Position numbers and translations under genes: made by a program | Shown: piece after piece, positions 10,504-22,076 of the stretch | Position numbering within the stretch: position 1 is the stretch's first letter | How the letters are laid out: each line of letters starts with the position of its first letter | Notes under the pieces: generated by a model | The model's database searches: none | Told to the model about the DNA's origin: nothing | The model's input: only the letters and a program-made list of their open reading frames with translations | DNA from: Ascaphus truei | Taxonomy: Eukaryota > Chordata > Amphibia > Anura > Ascaphidae | Direction: 5' to 3' | Length of the DNA: 64,000 nt | Assembly: GCA_036426205.1 (NCBI GenBank) | Contig: CM071567.1 | Span: forward strand, 288,568,141-288,632,140

Positions 10504-11864
10504 TGTGATGGTACAGTAGGGTAGCCAGTTTACATAATAAAGATGAAGCCTGGCTAACTACCGCTAAAACCCTGGTTCTCCGTCCGCTTATATGCATTCC
10601 TAAGCCGGGGACAGTGTGTATGTTTTGACCATTTATGTGATGCAGGTACAAAATTGGGATTTCCGAAACGGGACCCTAATAGTGGATACTGGGGGGGCAA
10701 AAGGGACAAAATTATGTAGGAAATGTTTCTGGACTTTACTGTATTACCGGGAGAACTGTAATTCTTCCCCACTAAACAAGGCTTTTTGGCGGGGACACGT
10801 GTGTATAGTAATAAAGGTATTTTCCATATGCAATGTATGGCCCAGCCAGCAAGTTCTACTGTACAACCAAGATTTAAAACCAAATTCTGAGCATAAGTTT
10901 TGAAATCAAGTTGTAAGAACAAGTTTTAACATCGAAGTTCCAGAGCCAGGTTTTAGAAATGTAATGTACTAAAAATGTGTATTCATCTCTATGGAGTCAG
11001 CCCCTGTACTTCGATTACCTGGAGTGCTTGCATAGAGATAGTGGATCAAAGGGAAGCAATGAGGTGTTGGGCAATCTGGTGAGTGGGGAAGGGCGGAAAA
11101 TCAGGTCCAGGGACAGAGCTCCCAGCGGGAGAGACTATTTTTTCCTTCCAGACACTGTGGAGCCTACCCAGCGGGAGGTATGGGGCTGGCCCGGGGAAGC
11201 CGTTGCGAGACGGAGCTCGTATGCATGAGTCCCATTGGCCAGTTCAAATTTCCCACTCACTGGCTACCTGAGCCCCTAAGTACGCACCCTCCTGTGACGT
11301 GTGCAGCAAGACAGGCCTCCAGCTTATAATTTGCTGTCCCATTAGGATAAGTATTCTGATTGGCCGCCAATCTCATTTCCATGTTAGACATAGGCAACCG
11401 AGATCGATTTAAGGGGACTGCCCAATCAGAAAACCAGACTATTCCTTTGGCTTGGTCCGGTGAAGCAGAGGCGGTCTTTTCAAAAGTTCTTTGATCGGAA
11501 TAGCAAAGCACTCAGCATTGCAGTGCCTGAGAAGCCAAGCCAAGCTGAAGACAAGTTCTAGAGAAGTGGCCAAGTTCTACAAACGAACGAAGACCCGGCA
11601 GCGGGGAAAGCCAGGTAGCTATAATGAATATAGTGCCGTGGTTTTCCTGGATTTGGAGTGGGCAGGGTAAGCCTTCCTGAAGCTGGCGTCTGTACCTAGT
11701 TGAGGCCAGGCCCTCAGTAAATATCTATTTTCCCTGTTTTGTGTTATTTTATATGCCTGCTGGTTTACCAGAATTAATCTCATTTTATTCCCCAATCTGT
11801 GTCCTGCCTAGTGAATGTGATCCCGGAAGGTAAAATATCTTAAAAGTACTGGTCTTGTGTGACA
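10504..11864 (+). repeat. Solo LTR with 5-bp target-site duplication TCTTT
   Basis: The ends are TGTGATGG (10504) and TGTGACA (11864), flanked by perfect TCTTT repeats at 10499-10503 and 11865-11869, and the flanking L2 sequence rejoins across it. The last about 100 bases (ttttattcc, a ctcag/ctagtgaatg-type stretch, then ggtcttgtgtgaca) resemble the ends of the LTRs at 39,825-41,437 and 18,7xx-19,000. No internal coding sequence is present, so this is an LTR-LTR recombination product. The 1,361-bp length is within the retroviral/Gypsy range. Confidence 0.82.
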
Positions 11865-11869
11865 TCTTT

Positions 11870-12200
11870 CTTAAATCAGACTCTGCTGCTGAAATTCCTC
11901 TCCTGGCATCCTTTTAAATCCTGCAGTACTTACAAAATTATAATTCTCTCATGTAAGGCTATACACTCCTCTGCCCCTCCTTACATTCTGCTCTAAGAAA
12001 TCTTCTGTTCACCACTTTTGTATCTAAAGTCCTTTCTCACCTTAAACCAACCAATTACTGCCCCACACCTCTTGAATGCTCTTCCCATCAATATCTGGCA
12101 AGCACACTTTTTCTCCAACTTTAAGGCCTATCTTAAAACACACTTCTATACTGAAGCATTTGGGTAACTCCAGATTTCTAAATGTATTAATATTGGTATG
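11870..12200 (+). mobile_element. L2-type LINE fragment, right of solo LTR
   Basis: It continues the split L2 copy: cctctcctggcatcc, ctcctctgcccctccttaca, cacacctcttgaatgctcttccc, and aactttaaggcctatcttaaaacacac are the usual 3' ORF2 blocks of L2 relics (ending in the K-T-H-L-F region). There is no open frame. Confidence 0.6.
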
Positions 12201-12239
12201 TGTGAACTGGAATCTACTATCAATTTTCAAGATCCTAAA

Positions 12240-13185
12240 ATGTAATTAACAATTTGGTGTGTCTTAGTTGATTAGGCAGACCCCTCCCTTAATTATTAGT
12301 CAATGTGGCTGTGTTTTAGAATACTTAAGGCAGGATACCTTGGCTGTGAGCCACATTGCCGTGTAACATCAAAGAGTAACATTTAAGTGTGTGGCAGAGT
12401 TAATCTTGGAGTTGGCATTGGAGGTGAAGATTTGAGGAAGATCTGACCTCTGAACAACAACTGTACAACCGTGAGAACTTTACTTTCTAAAAGCTGTGAT
12501 TATTTGTACTCTTCCAATCCTCCAATAACTGGCCAGTCTCTCCTCTTGTATCTCACTATGCCCTCCCTATTTATTTTTCTATTTACTGTTTCCTCACTCC
12601 TTTGTGAGCATTTCTGTTCTCTACAACATCCCTACTCCCCACTGCACCATTATTTATACACCTCTCTCCCAACAACTTCTTTATCCCTCAATAAATAACA
12701 CCCACACAAATCTTCTATTCACACCCTCTATCTACTCCTTCCAACTGCTGGGGATCTAACCTAAGCCTGAACCCAGACATACACACCTGATCTTACCCAC
12801 ACCTCCCTGCCATCTCTTCCCCTGTAAATGGTGTTAACCTTTTCATTTAACACTGACTAACCTTAAAACTTGCCCCACAAATCAAGCATCCCAATAGCTG
12901 GACTCATGGTTATTGTCCCACATTCACTTATACCACCCATTGTGGCCAAGCACACCCATCTACAGCACTTATTCCCCCACCTGCTGTCTCTGTAAGTTTC
13001 CCCTCAAACCTCTTAGATTGTAAGCTCTCCCGGGGCAGGGATTTCCTTTCCCATTGTCTGATTTTTTTTGCTGCACTTATTGTATTTTTAAAATTCCATA
13101 TACTGTATTCTTTGTGAAGCGCTGAGTACACTTTTGGCGCTATATAAATAAAGATATACAATACATACAATACAATACAACTCCC
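12240..13185 (+). mobile_element. Internally deleted L2 LINE (5' end joined to 3' end)
   Basis: The 5' part (12,240-12,480) resembles the leader of the L2 at 61.5 kb (ttaggcaga, gcctatata-type region). 12,720-12,780 aligns with the 2A-like block of that element (ctgctggggatctaacctaagcctg against cttctggggatatctctcccaatcctg). From 13,010 the sequence jumps to the L2 3' end: ttagattgtaagctctcccggggcagg and gcgctatataaataaag, ending in tandem atacaatac. ORF2 endonuclease and RT are missing, so this is a non-autonomous deletion derivative or a relic. Confidence 0.65.
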
Positions 13186-13269
13186 TGATACTATACATTT
13201 CAAATGAATTAACCATGAGCCCTTGCATATCAACATACCATACACCCTACTACTGTCTCCGTATGTTCT

Positions 13270-14030
13270 CCCTACTTACAAGTTACATAGTTACATAGTT
13301 ACATAGTTACATAGTAGATGAGGTTGAAAAAAGACATAGGTCCATCAAGTTCAACCTATGCTAAATTTAGACAAAAGATACGTTTTCCTATATCTATACT
13401 TACTTATTGATCCAGAGGAAGGCAAACAAAAACCCCATTAAGGGGAAAAATTAATTCCTTCCTGACTCCCAGAATTGGCAATCGGATTAATCCCTGGATC
13501 AACATCCTTCCCATGTATACTTATTTGGTATATGCCTGTATACCTTTCCCATCTAAAAAGATGTCCAACCTTCTTTTGAACAAATCTATTGTATCTGCCA
13601 TCACAGTCTCCATGGGTAATGAATTCCACATTTTAACTGCCCTTACTGTAAAGAACCCTTTCCTATGTTGCTGGTGAAATTTAATTTCCTCCAACCTTAA
13701 GGGATAGCCCCGAGTCCTTAGTACTGTCCGTGGGATGAATAGTTATTTTGAAAGCTCCTTGTATTGTCCCCGAATATATTTGTATATAGTTATCATGTCC
13801 CCTCTTAGACGCCTCTTTTCTAATGTAAATAAATCTAATTTAGCTAGCCTCTCCTCATAAGTTAGATTGTCCATCCCCTTTATTAATTTGGTGGCTCTTC
13901 TCTGCACTCTCTCTAGTTCCATAATGTATTTTCTTAGCATTGGGGCGCAAAATTGTACTCCATATTCAAGGTGTGGTCTTACTACCCTTCCATCCATTGC
14001 CCGTTTGATGCAAGATAAGATACTTACCAC
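13270..14030 (-). mobile_element. CR1-clade LINE, 3' end with octamer tail
   Basis: The minus-strand frame 14,030-13,743 encodes the C-terminal end of a CR1/L2-like RT ORF: VRPHLEYGVQF, LERVQRRATKLIKG, YEERLAKLDLFTLEKRRLRGD. These are highly characteristic. The 3' untranslated part follows to 13,320 and ends in repeats of ACTATGTA (plus (tacatagt)n, 13,283-13,316). CR1 elements lack poly-A and end in short tandem octamers, which fits. The copy is 5'-truncated near 14,030 and interrupted by small indels. Confidence 0.85.
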
Positions 14031-14042
14031 TTAGATTGTAAG

Positions 14043-14775
14043 TGTCACGGAAGACTAGAACTATTTCACGGGATAAAGCACCAGACAGGACACAGAGATC
14101 AAATAAATGTATATTTATTCCGGCCGGAGCCACCAGACACAACACAATACTCACTCCACTCAGGGAATACAGGGGGAATGCTAGCAGTCCAACAGTCCTA
14201 GGTGCCCAGCACCAAAAAAATGGCTTACACCGTGCAGCTTCCACTCCATGGGGGATCGGGAACTCGAGGCAGCGCTGGATGCAAAAGGCATTCAGGCACG
14301 TTTAAATCTCCCACTCAGAATAGCAGGTAACCACAGTTTCGGGTGTGTCTGGCATAACCTCGGAGTAAAGAGCTTAGTCAATCTACAGTACACACTAGTC
14401 TCAGCAAAGTCTGTGGAGCTGAGATCACCTGCATCTTTTCTAGTTTCCCCGTTTCTATAAGAAATAATGGAGAATGGGGCAGCAACCAATCACATCATGA
14501 GGACTCACCTGTGTTGACCAATCCAGGCTGGGGGGGGTGTGATGGGATGGATGAGGCAAACAGGGCAGGCATTACAAATCAGATAATGAGAACAGAGCCT
14601 GCCTGCCCATGTTCTCAATGTTGACCAGCTATCTGTTGATGAGATAGGTACCACTCTGGCTGGTGCAGACAATGGATCCGCTTATTGGACGAAAGTCTCC
14701 AAGATAGGAGGCTGGCCCATCCCAACTTGCATTTGTCCTCAACCTGCATCGTGAAATCAGCTAAGCCCTAATTTC
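14043..14775 (-). repeat. LTR-like repeat of unknown family
   Basis: It begins tgtcacggaagac directly after an L2-like tag (ttagattgtaag). It contains an AATAAA-like signal on either strand near 14,103 and has the base composition of an LTR. I could not find its other end or a target duplication, and no coding sequence is visible. Tentative. Confidence 0.3.
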
Positions 14776-15750
14776 TTGACGTGTAGGCTGGGTAAGTGTA
14801 TTACCAGCATAGCATGCCCAAGGAACAAAGTAACACACAGTTACATAAACACAAAACATTTCCCAGAAAATAAAAGTTTACACATTTACATAACATGTTT
14901 GGCCAGATCAGCCAACAGTAGGATGTATGTAAAGGGCAACCTGATAGGGCAATGGCAAGGCTTAACCTTTATTATAAGAGACTCATAGTGCATTACAAGT
15001 TGCTACAAATGTTGTAAACTTATAAAACATGCAGCCACTATAACATGATGTTTTTGAAACTCATATTACGTCATATTTATGCATTCTTAAATAAAATATT
15101 TACATGTGCACATGCATCCATTGGAAAATATTGAATGCAAAGCAGGCATGCAAATATAACTGTGTGGCTATAAACTGAAATGTGTTCTTTTCTACTGTTG
15201 CATGACATACAGCAAAATGTCAATGAATATAATTATGTGCCCTACATCTGTATCAGCTCTTTACAGCTAATAGCAGCAAAATCAAGTTACCATTGGTATG
15301 TAACTTTTTTAAAGATAAATATATTTAAATCTAAGAAATCCTACCATTTTATGCTAAATTAAAATCTAATCATCCTTTTGAAATACTGATTTCTAAACAG
15401 TAAATAGATTTTTAGTAAGAATAGAATTGATATTGATTAACTATAGGTCGATATTAGAAAAATTGACAGAATCATCGGATGCCACCAATTTTTCCTATCA
15501 ACCCATTCACCAAAGCTAGATCACCAGCAGTGAAGTCAAGACAATAAACATTTTGCTGCAGTGATACAGTCTGTTCGTTGTATTTTTAAAAATAGAGCAG
15601 AGAGAGGTCCTCTTTAAAAATAAATATAGCGTGATGGGTGTACCTTATCAATTACATTGCTGAGTATAATTAGTCCAAATGCAAAAATAAAAAATATGGG
15701 CACTCGCTGAAACTTAAAATGATCTATGCTTTTCAAAAGCATACGTTGAC
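14776..15750. other. AT-rich DNA, nothing recognised
   Basis: No reading frame, repeat array or transposon terminus is visible to me in this stretch. Confidence 0.4.
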
Positions 15751-15764
15751 ACATATACAGTACA

Positions 15765-16058
15765 TACAGTTGTGTGAAAAAGAAAGTACACCCTCATTGA
15801 ATTCTATGGTTTTATATATCAGGACATACAGTAATAACAATCATCTGTTCCTTAGCAGGTCTTAAAAATAGGTAAATACAACTTCAGATGAACAACAACA
15901 CATGACATATTACAATGTGTCATGATTTATTTAACAAAAATAAAGCCAAAATGGAGACGCCATGTGTGAAAAACTAAGTATACTCTTACTGCTTCCATAG
16001 GAATTAAGATGCTAAGTAGCAGACAGGTGCTGCTAATCAAATGCCCTTGATTAATTGG
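15765..16058. mobile_element. DNA-transposon relic (probably Tc1/mariner-like, non-coding)
   Basis: The sequence from gtgtgaaaaagaaagtacac to gcccttgattaatt is one I recall as a widespread non-coding vertebrate DNA-transposon piece. The motif gtgtgaaaaa(c/g)taagtat recurs at 15,965, so the piece has repeated halves. It is cut at 16,058 by the next repeat. The family name is from memory and uncertain. Confidence 0.4.
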
Positions 16059-16165
16059 GGGATACCGGCACCCCCTAAAGGGGGCTGTATCTCGGGGAGC
16101 AGGGGGTCCCCAGACCTGAAACCAACGCGGTTCAGCTCCGGAGACCCCCTGCACATGTACACTAT
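16059..16165 (+). repeat. Copy of the interspersed repeat also present at 54.5 and 55.6 kb
   Basis: Blocks ggggataccggcacc, agcagggggtcccc, and ggttcagctccgg-agaccccctgc match 54,536-54,630 and, inverted, 55,560-55,675. This copy is a single arm without its inverted partner. Confidence 0.6.
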
Positions 16166-16268
16166 CAATAAAAATGTATTTCAAATGTATTTATTGTCAT
16201 TTATTTATTTATTTATTTAGAGTTATTTATTTATTTTTTGGCGGCTGCTGTGTGTGTGTATTTTTTTT

Positions 16269-16485
16269 ATTGTGGGTAGCGGGGGTGGGTGAATGGGGTG
16301 TTAGCCCCAACGGTGCTTGTTTAGGGCTTGCAGGGGGGTAGCGGGAGGGCTTAACCCCTTCATGACCGTAGCGGTATTAACTGCTACGGTCGTGAAGGGG
16401 TTAAGTGCACCCGCAACCCCCCCGCAAGTCCTAAACTCACACCAAGGGCCAAATACCCCCCTCACCCATCCCCACTACACACAAT
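16269..16485. repeat. Large imperfect palindrome (foldback element)
   Basis: The left arm from attgtgggtagcgggg pairs with the right arm ending ccccactacacacaat. The centre is at about 16,378 (ccgtagcggtattaactgctacgg). The arms are about 105 bp with a spacer of only a few bases. A further block ttaaccccttcattgcc at 16,504 repeats the inner arm sequence. There is no coding capacity; it is a MITE- or foldback-type structure that would form a very stable hairpin. Confidence 0.8.
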
Positions 16486-16689
16486 AAAGCGGGCACGGTG
16501 GGTTAACCCCTTCATTGCCTTAGCGGGCTAGAAACCTAAGCTTCCATCTACTCTGGCTTCGCGCATGCGCCTCCAGAAAATTACTTTTTAATTAAAAAAA
16601 AGACCCAATAACACCCATCTTTTACACACTGCCCCAGATATATAAAAACTTCACCAGACCACCTGGACCACCTATAGTTGCAGGGACTG

Positions 16690-18195
16690 ACTCTGTCTTC
16701 TAACCGTTGGCGGTATTTTTAGATAAACTTCTGCACTCTTTTGTTACAGCCTCAGCTTCATACATTCAGGACACTACACATTTTTTTGCAAAAAATTGAG
16801 AATTTTTCACAATTTGAGGAAGGTATATTACTGGTTACATTAGATGTCAATAGCTTGTATACCTCATGATGATGGCATAGAGGCTGTACAATTAGCCCTC
16901 AACTCGGATGATATGTTCACACCAAAGGAACAAATATTTATACTTGATTTGCTGTCAATAATCTTAAGGGAAAAATGTTGCACCCACATACTGTACATTA
17001 TGCCAACATTTTCATGACTAGGTTTGAAACCGATTGTCTTTTGTCACCAGTCATTTATGGCACATGGGCGTATGTGGGTGCAATATATCAAAGATATATT
17101 CCTCATATGGGGAAGTACAGAAAAGACGTTGAACGAGCTTATCAAGGACCTCAACAATGCAAAGGAAATAATTGGGTTTACACCATCAATTAGTAGAAAG
17201 AGTATTAACTGAATACCACATCTACATCCAAAATGGAAAATTAGAGTCTGATCTATTTATTAAACCCACTGATAGAAATAACCTATTGCACTTCAGTAGT
17301 CATCATCCACCAGGGACTATTAAAGATCTACCCAATAATCTGTTCCTGAGAGCCAAGCGCATAATTAGATCTCTCCGCTAATCCAAGAAAGACTAGGCAC
17401 CATGCAACATAAATTCTTAAAGAGGGCATACCCGATTCGTTGCCGAGCCATACAAAGAAAAGTAGCAGAAGCACACAAAAGAGAAAGTCTATTAGGAGGC
17501 CCCCTAGGGAGAGATTATCCCGTGATATTTCTGTTCCCTTTGTTTCAACATATGGGACCTGGAGTGGGAGACTTAAAAATGTACTTCACTCTGAGGAAAA
17601 TCTTGCACCATTACTTAGTGCTAAACCTTTATTCTCATACAAGAGAGGACAGAACTTTAGAGACCGGTTAGTCAGGGATAATATTGGAGGTATCATTAGA
17701 ACTCAAACATTTATTGGTCCCCCAAGATGGGCTGTTTCAGGTGTTATAGCTGCAGCCATTGCAGCAATATACAGGAGGGAAGCCTTTTCTATCACCCACA
17801 CACAGGGAAGAAGTTTTTTTATTAAAAAATCCTTCACATGCAATTCCCGAAACGTGATATATCTGATTAAATGTCCATGTGGATCAGGATGTGGGTGAAA
17901 CCACACAACATGTCAAGAATAGGGTTCGACAGCGTAAAGCTACAATCCGTAGAGGAGATGAGGATGCCCCTGTAGCACATCATTTCATACACTCTGGGCA
18001 CAATGTCACACAACTCCGGTACCAGGTTATTGATGGCGTGGAGAAGCATTGACGAGGGGGTAACCTTACGCGCCAGCTATTACAGAGAGTCCAAATGGAT
18101 TAGCAAACGGAGAACAATAACCCCAGGGGGCATGAACAAGGAATTGGATTTAGGTGTTTCTTTTGATTCAGTATATAGCGATGATAGGCGCCTCT
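16690..18195 (+). pseudogene. Penelope-like element, decayed RT and GIY-YIG region
   Basis: Plus-strand frames, broken by several stops and shifts, give LLVTLDVNSLYT (RT motif A, about 16,830-16,870), then YIKDIFLIW (motif C, about 17,080), where PLEs have YIDD, so the second Asp codon is lost. SINFLDIYIQNGKLESDLFIKPTDRN and RAKRIIRS follow, then near 17,840-18,180 VIYLIKCPCG and ETTQHVKNRVRQ with AHHF-HSGHN, the GIY-YIG nuclease part. Order and motifs match PLEs. The plus frame at 17,440-17,898 covers the linker. Non-functional. Confidence 0.85.
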
Positions 18196-18570
18196 GAGGT
18201 TATCCCTGTGTGGTCTCTGACATGCGTATGTGTCCTGGTACTAACATGCTATTCCATCTCCTCCACAGACAGCAAAATACAGAGGCTAGACCATTGCCCA
18301 TTACCACTGATGGGTGCTCCCGAGGTCCCCCCAATGCTTCCCATCCATATACGACTCGCATATGATACCTTCTTGGCTTTAGTGGTTTTTGCTCACCTCT
18401 ACCTCATCCTAGGACAATTCACTTTCAAATTAGTAACAAATTGTTGTTGGCACCGACTGTTGTGTGATTGTTCATTTATTTTGCCCTCTTGTTTATTGCT
18501 TACTATTTTTTATGATAGGGAAGATGATCCAGGCACTCTGTCTTTTCAATAAGTAATTTATTTAAGCTAA

Positions 18571-18614
18571 GAAACCAACGTTTCGACTGCCACACAGTCT
18601 TTATCAAGGTGAGG
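18571..18614 (-). ncRNA. Decayed hammerhead-like module near PLE end
   Basis: On minus: ACC, UUGAUAAAG, a perfect five-base-pair hairpin GACUG/CAGUC, GAAACGU, U, GGU. The outer ACC and GGU can pair as a minimal stem I. The core (UUGAUAA instead of CUGANGA) is degraded. The layout is the same as at 24,908 and 60,977. Confidence 0.4.
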
Positions 18615-18703
18615 GCTGTCAGGTACATGGAAACACTTACATTTATATAATATATAATAGATAGATATAGATATAGATAGAGGTATCAGTACTGTGTTAG
18701 CCG

Positions 18704-19000
18704 AACTGTGTTACCTGGCGAACAGGACCTCCTACAGTTCTATGACAACTTCAATACTTTCCACCCGACCATCAACCTCAAACTCACCCATTCCCCTAGA
18801 GACTGTATTTCGTGGACTTTCGTTCTGGAAACCTTTTATTTCTTTTTGCCTCGTTCCCGTAAGTGTTTTTTCGTGTTATTTTGTAAATCAAGTTGTGTGT
18901 GTTTCTTGTGTGAATAAATTACAATTTATTTTATCTCACGTTTTGTTCAATCAAAGAGTCCAGGTATTTTTTGTGTTAAAAGCACTGGTCTCCCATGACA
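18704..19000 (+). repeat. Partial LTR, same superfamily as the 39.8-41.4 kb LTR
   Basis: The 3' portion (aataaattacaatttatttt, caatcaaagagtccaggtatt, ctggtctcccatgaca) aligns with 41,350-41,437, including the polyadenylation signal and the terminal GACA. The left end is not a clean TG terminus and I find no target duplication, so the LTR is probably truncated. A short (gata)n tract lies just upstream (18,656-18,684). Confidence 0.6.
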
Positions 19001-19473
19001 ATCAGCCTCTCTGCTTCTCAAGCTCTTGCCCCATTTTCTGGACCTTCTCCCGCTCCCTCTCAAACAGTCACCTGGCCCCTATACTCCTCCTCAGCAAGGC
19101 TCTGTCTATACTCATTGTGGCCTTCAGCTCCTCGTGCTGCTCTGTGGGAACACACAGGGTACTCAGACGCTCCTGTAGTACTTGTAAATAGTTAGCAGCC
19201 AGGAAACTTTCTTTGGCCTCCATCAGACTTGTGTGCAGTTCTTGAAGCTGGCTCTGCAGCATGTGTTCTGTTTGTGTGCGCTGCTACAGGGAGACACGTT
19301 CTTCTTGCAGCACTCTCTCTGCATTCTGCACTGCTTCCTGCACTTCTAACATTTCCTGGGCCAATAGGTTCTTAAATTTTTCTGCTTGGTGAAGCTTCTC
19401 ATTTCCTTCACTGGCCTGGTCAGTCAAATCTGAATTTTCCCTTTTCAGACTTGGATTTTCTCTCTTTACGATA
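19001..19473 (-). pseudogene. Coiled-coil protein pseudogene fragment
   Basis: Read on minus from 19,473, after a good acceptor-like stretch (ttattcatttag), the frame encodes a heptad-rich helix: KRENPSLKRENSDL, NEKLHQAEKFKNLLAQEM, LQSQLQELHTSLMEAKESF, YLQVLQERLSTL, HEELKAT, then after a shift EREREKVQKM and QELEKQ. One in-frame TAG (19,286) and at least one frameshift (near 19,090) break it. I recognise a long coiled coil but cannot name the gene. It may be a captured host exon or a processed copy, and it sits directly against the LTR end at 19,000. Confidence 0.5.
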
Positions 19474-19632
19474 TCTAAATGAATAGTCAGGATAAAAGGT
19501 TTTTGATCTTACCGTGCTCCTTTTAGATAATTGTAGTGGGTGTCCTTTTTCTTTGTTAGGTACAGGCAGTTAAAGAGTGGCTTTATAATATGAACTTTAT
19601 AATATGTTCAATCATACAGTTTTTGCAGATCG

Positions 19633-19633
19633 T

Positions 19634-19687
<54 letters not shown>
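19633..19687 (+). repeat. (TCTA)n microsatellite
   Basis: About 13 uninterrupted tctA units. Confidence 0.95.
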
Positions 19688-19689
19688 AC

Positions 19690-20394
19690 AAAACCAGTTG
19701 GGACTGACTCAAATGTGTAAAGTGCTTTGAGTTGGGAGAAAAATGCTACTTTATATTAATAAACTTATTATTACATGTTTATGCTCAAATCAGTGCTGCT
19801 GCATCTGTGCCATTTATATTTTCCGAATTAAAAGAGTAACAACAATTGGGCTTCTCTAAATGTTCTGATTTTTTAAATATTTATCATCAGACAGAGGTTG
19901 TCTATGAGAAGCAATATTGGCTCCTGATAGGTCAGTGGCACATTCTCGTCAACTGGTTAAAATAGAAATGTTGCAGGACTTATTGTCTCTGGCATCAGGG
20001 AATGCTTCATGATCGCAATCACGGCTGCCCAGGTGCCAGAGGATTATTGCTGTGGGAGGTCCAATTAAGAAGTATGAACCCCCCCAAAGCGATGTTGCAG
20101 CCGCCCTATCTTCAGAGATGCTGCTTTTTTATTTTTCAGCCACAGATTCTGGAGCATTAGTCTTGCTTCATCTGTACTTTCCTATTGGGGACTATTGATT
20201 TTATTTTATCATCTCTTGCTATTATTTTATTTCTGGTTCTGTTTGTGTATTTTTTTCTTTTATTAAATATTTATATTTCAGTTATCTCTGCAAGTATTGT
20301 TTAATTTAACTTTGGGTACAAGCCTGTCATTTGCTAAATATCAGTATAGTGCATGGTATAGTACTACTGTATGTGATAGTTACTTTTCAGTTTT
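19690..20394. other. Nothing recognised
   Basis: AT-rich non-coding DNA without a long frame or clear repeat. Confidence 0.4.
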
Positions 20395-20517
20395 AGGCCC
20401 TTATTCTGTAAAGTGTGATAAACGCAGATGATGTGCTATCGCGTGAAAGACTTTAATAGGACTTTTCCAGCGATAGCACATCATCTGCGCTTATCACACT
20501 TTACAGAATAAGCGCCT
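20395..20517. mobile_element. 123-bp foldback MITE
   Basis: The arms at 20,395-20,442 and 20,470-20,517 are inverted copies with only about two differences (ggcccttattctg... against ...cagaataagcgcc). The 27-bp loop is unrelated. No transposase is present, and I could not define a convincing target duplication. Confidence 0.8.
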
Positions 20518-22076
20518 TTGTATACAGTATGTGCAATTGAGCTATCAAGTTGTTTCTTTAACGAAAGGATAAATTATTTACATTATATCACTTTCTATTG
20601 CAATAGCAGTGATGTTTACTAGAATCATATAATTCCTGATATGTTATTTTTTTTTAAATTGACATAAAAGTTCAGATTGCTTGTCCTTAAATGTATCGGT
20701 TCAAATATAGGTGATTGGAAATTAGTTAATTTCTGACTGCCCTTCATGTAACATATGAAATTAGTTAATTCTCTAATTGTCACTGCATAAGTGTGTACAT
20801 TGCTAAAGTGACAATTAGAACATCTTTGCAATCTTACAATTTAGATCTAAATTGAATTGGCTAGGGAAAGACCCAGATTAATGGTCTAGCTGCAGTGACT
20901 CCATGGCAGAATTGAGTTACGGTAGTTTGCCAATTTTTTTAAAGTATGTACTTCTTCTTGTGCATCTTGGATGAATTAATGCTTGCATTTCTAAAGATTT
21001 TTTTTCCTGTTCCTTTAAAAGGCACTTAAATTCCCTGACAAATGCAATCAAATTAAAGAAGAGTATTAGTTCTCTGAAAAAAAAGGTGTACCAGTAATCC
21101 TCAATCATACTTAAACTTGAAAGAATGGATTTGTACTGCACTGTAATATACAATACCTGCAGTTGATAACTGCATAGATTTCTAAAAATGGAAATGAATT
21201 ATTGAGGTTCCTGTGAGTACTATTCCCAGATAATTTTTTTTAAGATCTTCTTACTGTAAATAAATGATGGAACTGTACATTAGCTATTTAGACAAAATAT
21301 ATTGTGGATATTGGGTACTAAAATTTATATTCAAATGAAAATGGAGACTACTGTACATATACAGTAGTATTGTAGATCTATATTATTGAATTTGTGGTTA
21401 TTCATTGGGAAGACTCTTGACAAAGGGAAGATGCCAGAAACATCAAATCTTTCTGAGCAGGTGTGTCAGCCTACAGTATGTAAGTTTTCTTGAACACATA
21501 TGTGTTTGTGTAATTTATATATTTATTTGTAATATTTAATTATGTTATTTTTGTAAAATTATTGGATACATTTGTTGCTCTTTTCTAAACTTGTGTCCTC
21601 TTCAATACTTACCATATATACTGTATATCCTTTATTTGAGGATTGAGGTTTTCCCTATATTTGTTGGTAATAGATTCTATGGATTGATTAATTGGAAAGT
21701 GGTTCTGTTAAAGGTATATAGAGGCTTTTACCAGTTATTTGTTTATAATATTTTTTTTATATACTTAGAAGTTTCAAGAGTTTATGAAAAACTTTTCCTG
21801 TGTTTATGTTTTCAGAGGTACTTTGAGTTCACTAATAATTATTATATATTATATTAATTGGGAAGAAGAATGCAACAGATTATTATACATTTCAGGGTTA
21901 AAAAAAACAACACATTGGCACATATTTACTAAGTAGTCTTCTGCCTTTAGACATTATCCGGAGCTGGAAGAGACCTTCTGCCAATTGACATGAATTGGCT
22001 TTAAGGTGTCTTGAATTGCCAGTAATGGGCCTTAGGGAAAAATATTGTTTAGTAAATAATAAGGATGGGCACATAA
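20518..22076. other. AT-rich DNA, nothing coding recognised
   Basis: Short frames only. A weak PLE-end-like motif (ctcttgacaaag ... gccagaaacatc) lies at 21,413-21,450 and is too degraded to call. Confidence 0.35.

Noticed and set aside
13283..13316. (TACATAGT)n as an independent microsatellite or CRISPR-like repeat
   Set aside because: It is the 3' octamer tail of the CR1 LINE directly to its right.
21413..21450. Possible seventh hammerhead-like motif
   Set aside because: No stem II or stem I pairing and a degraded core; not distinguishable from chance.
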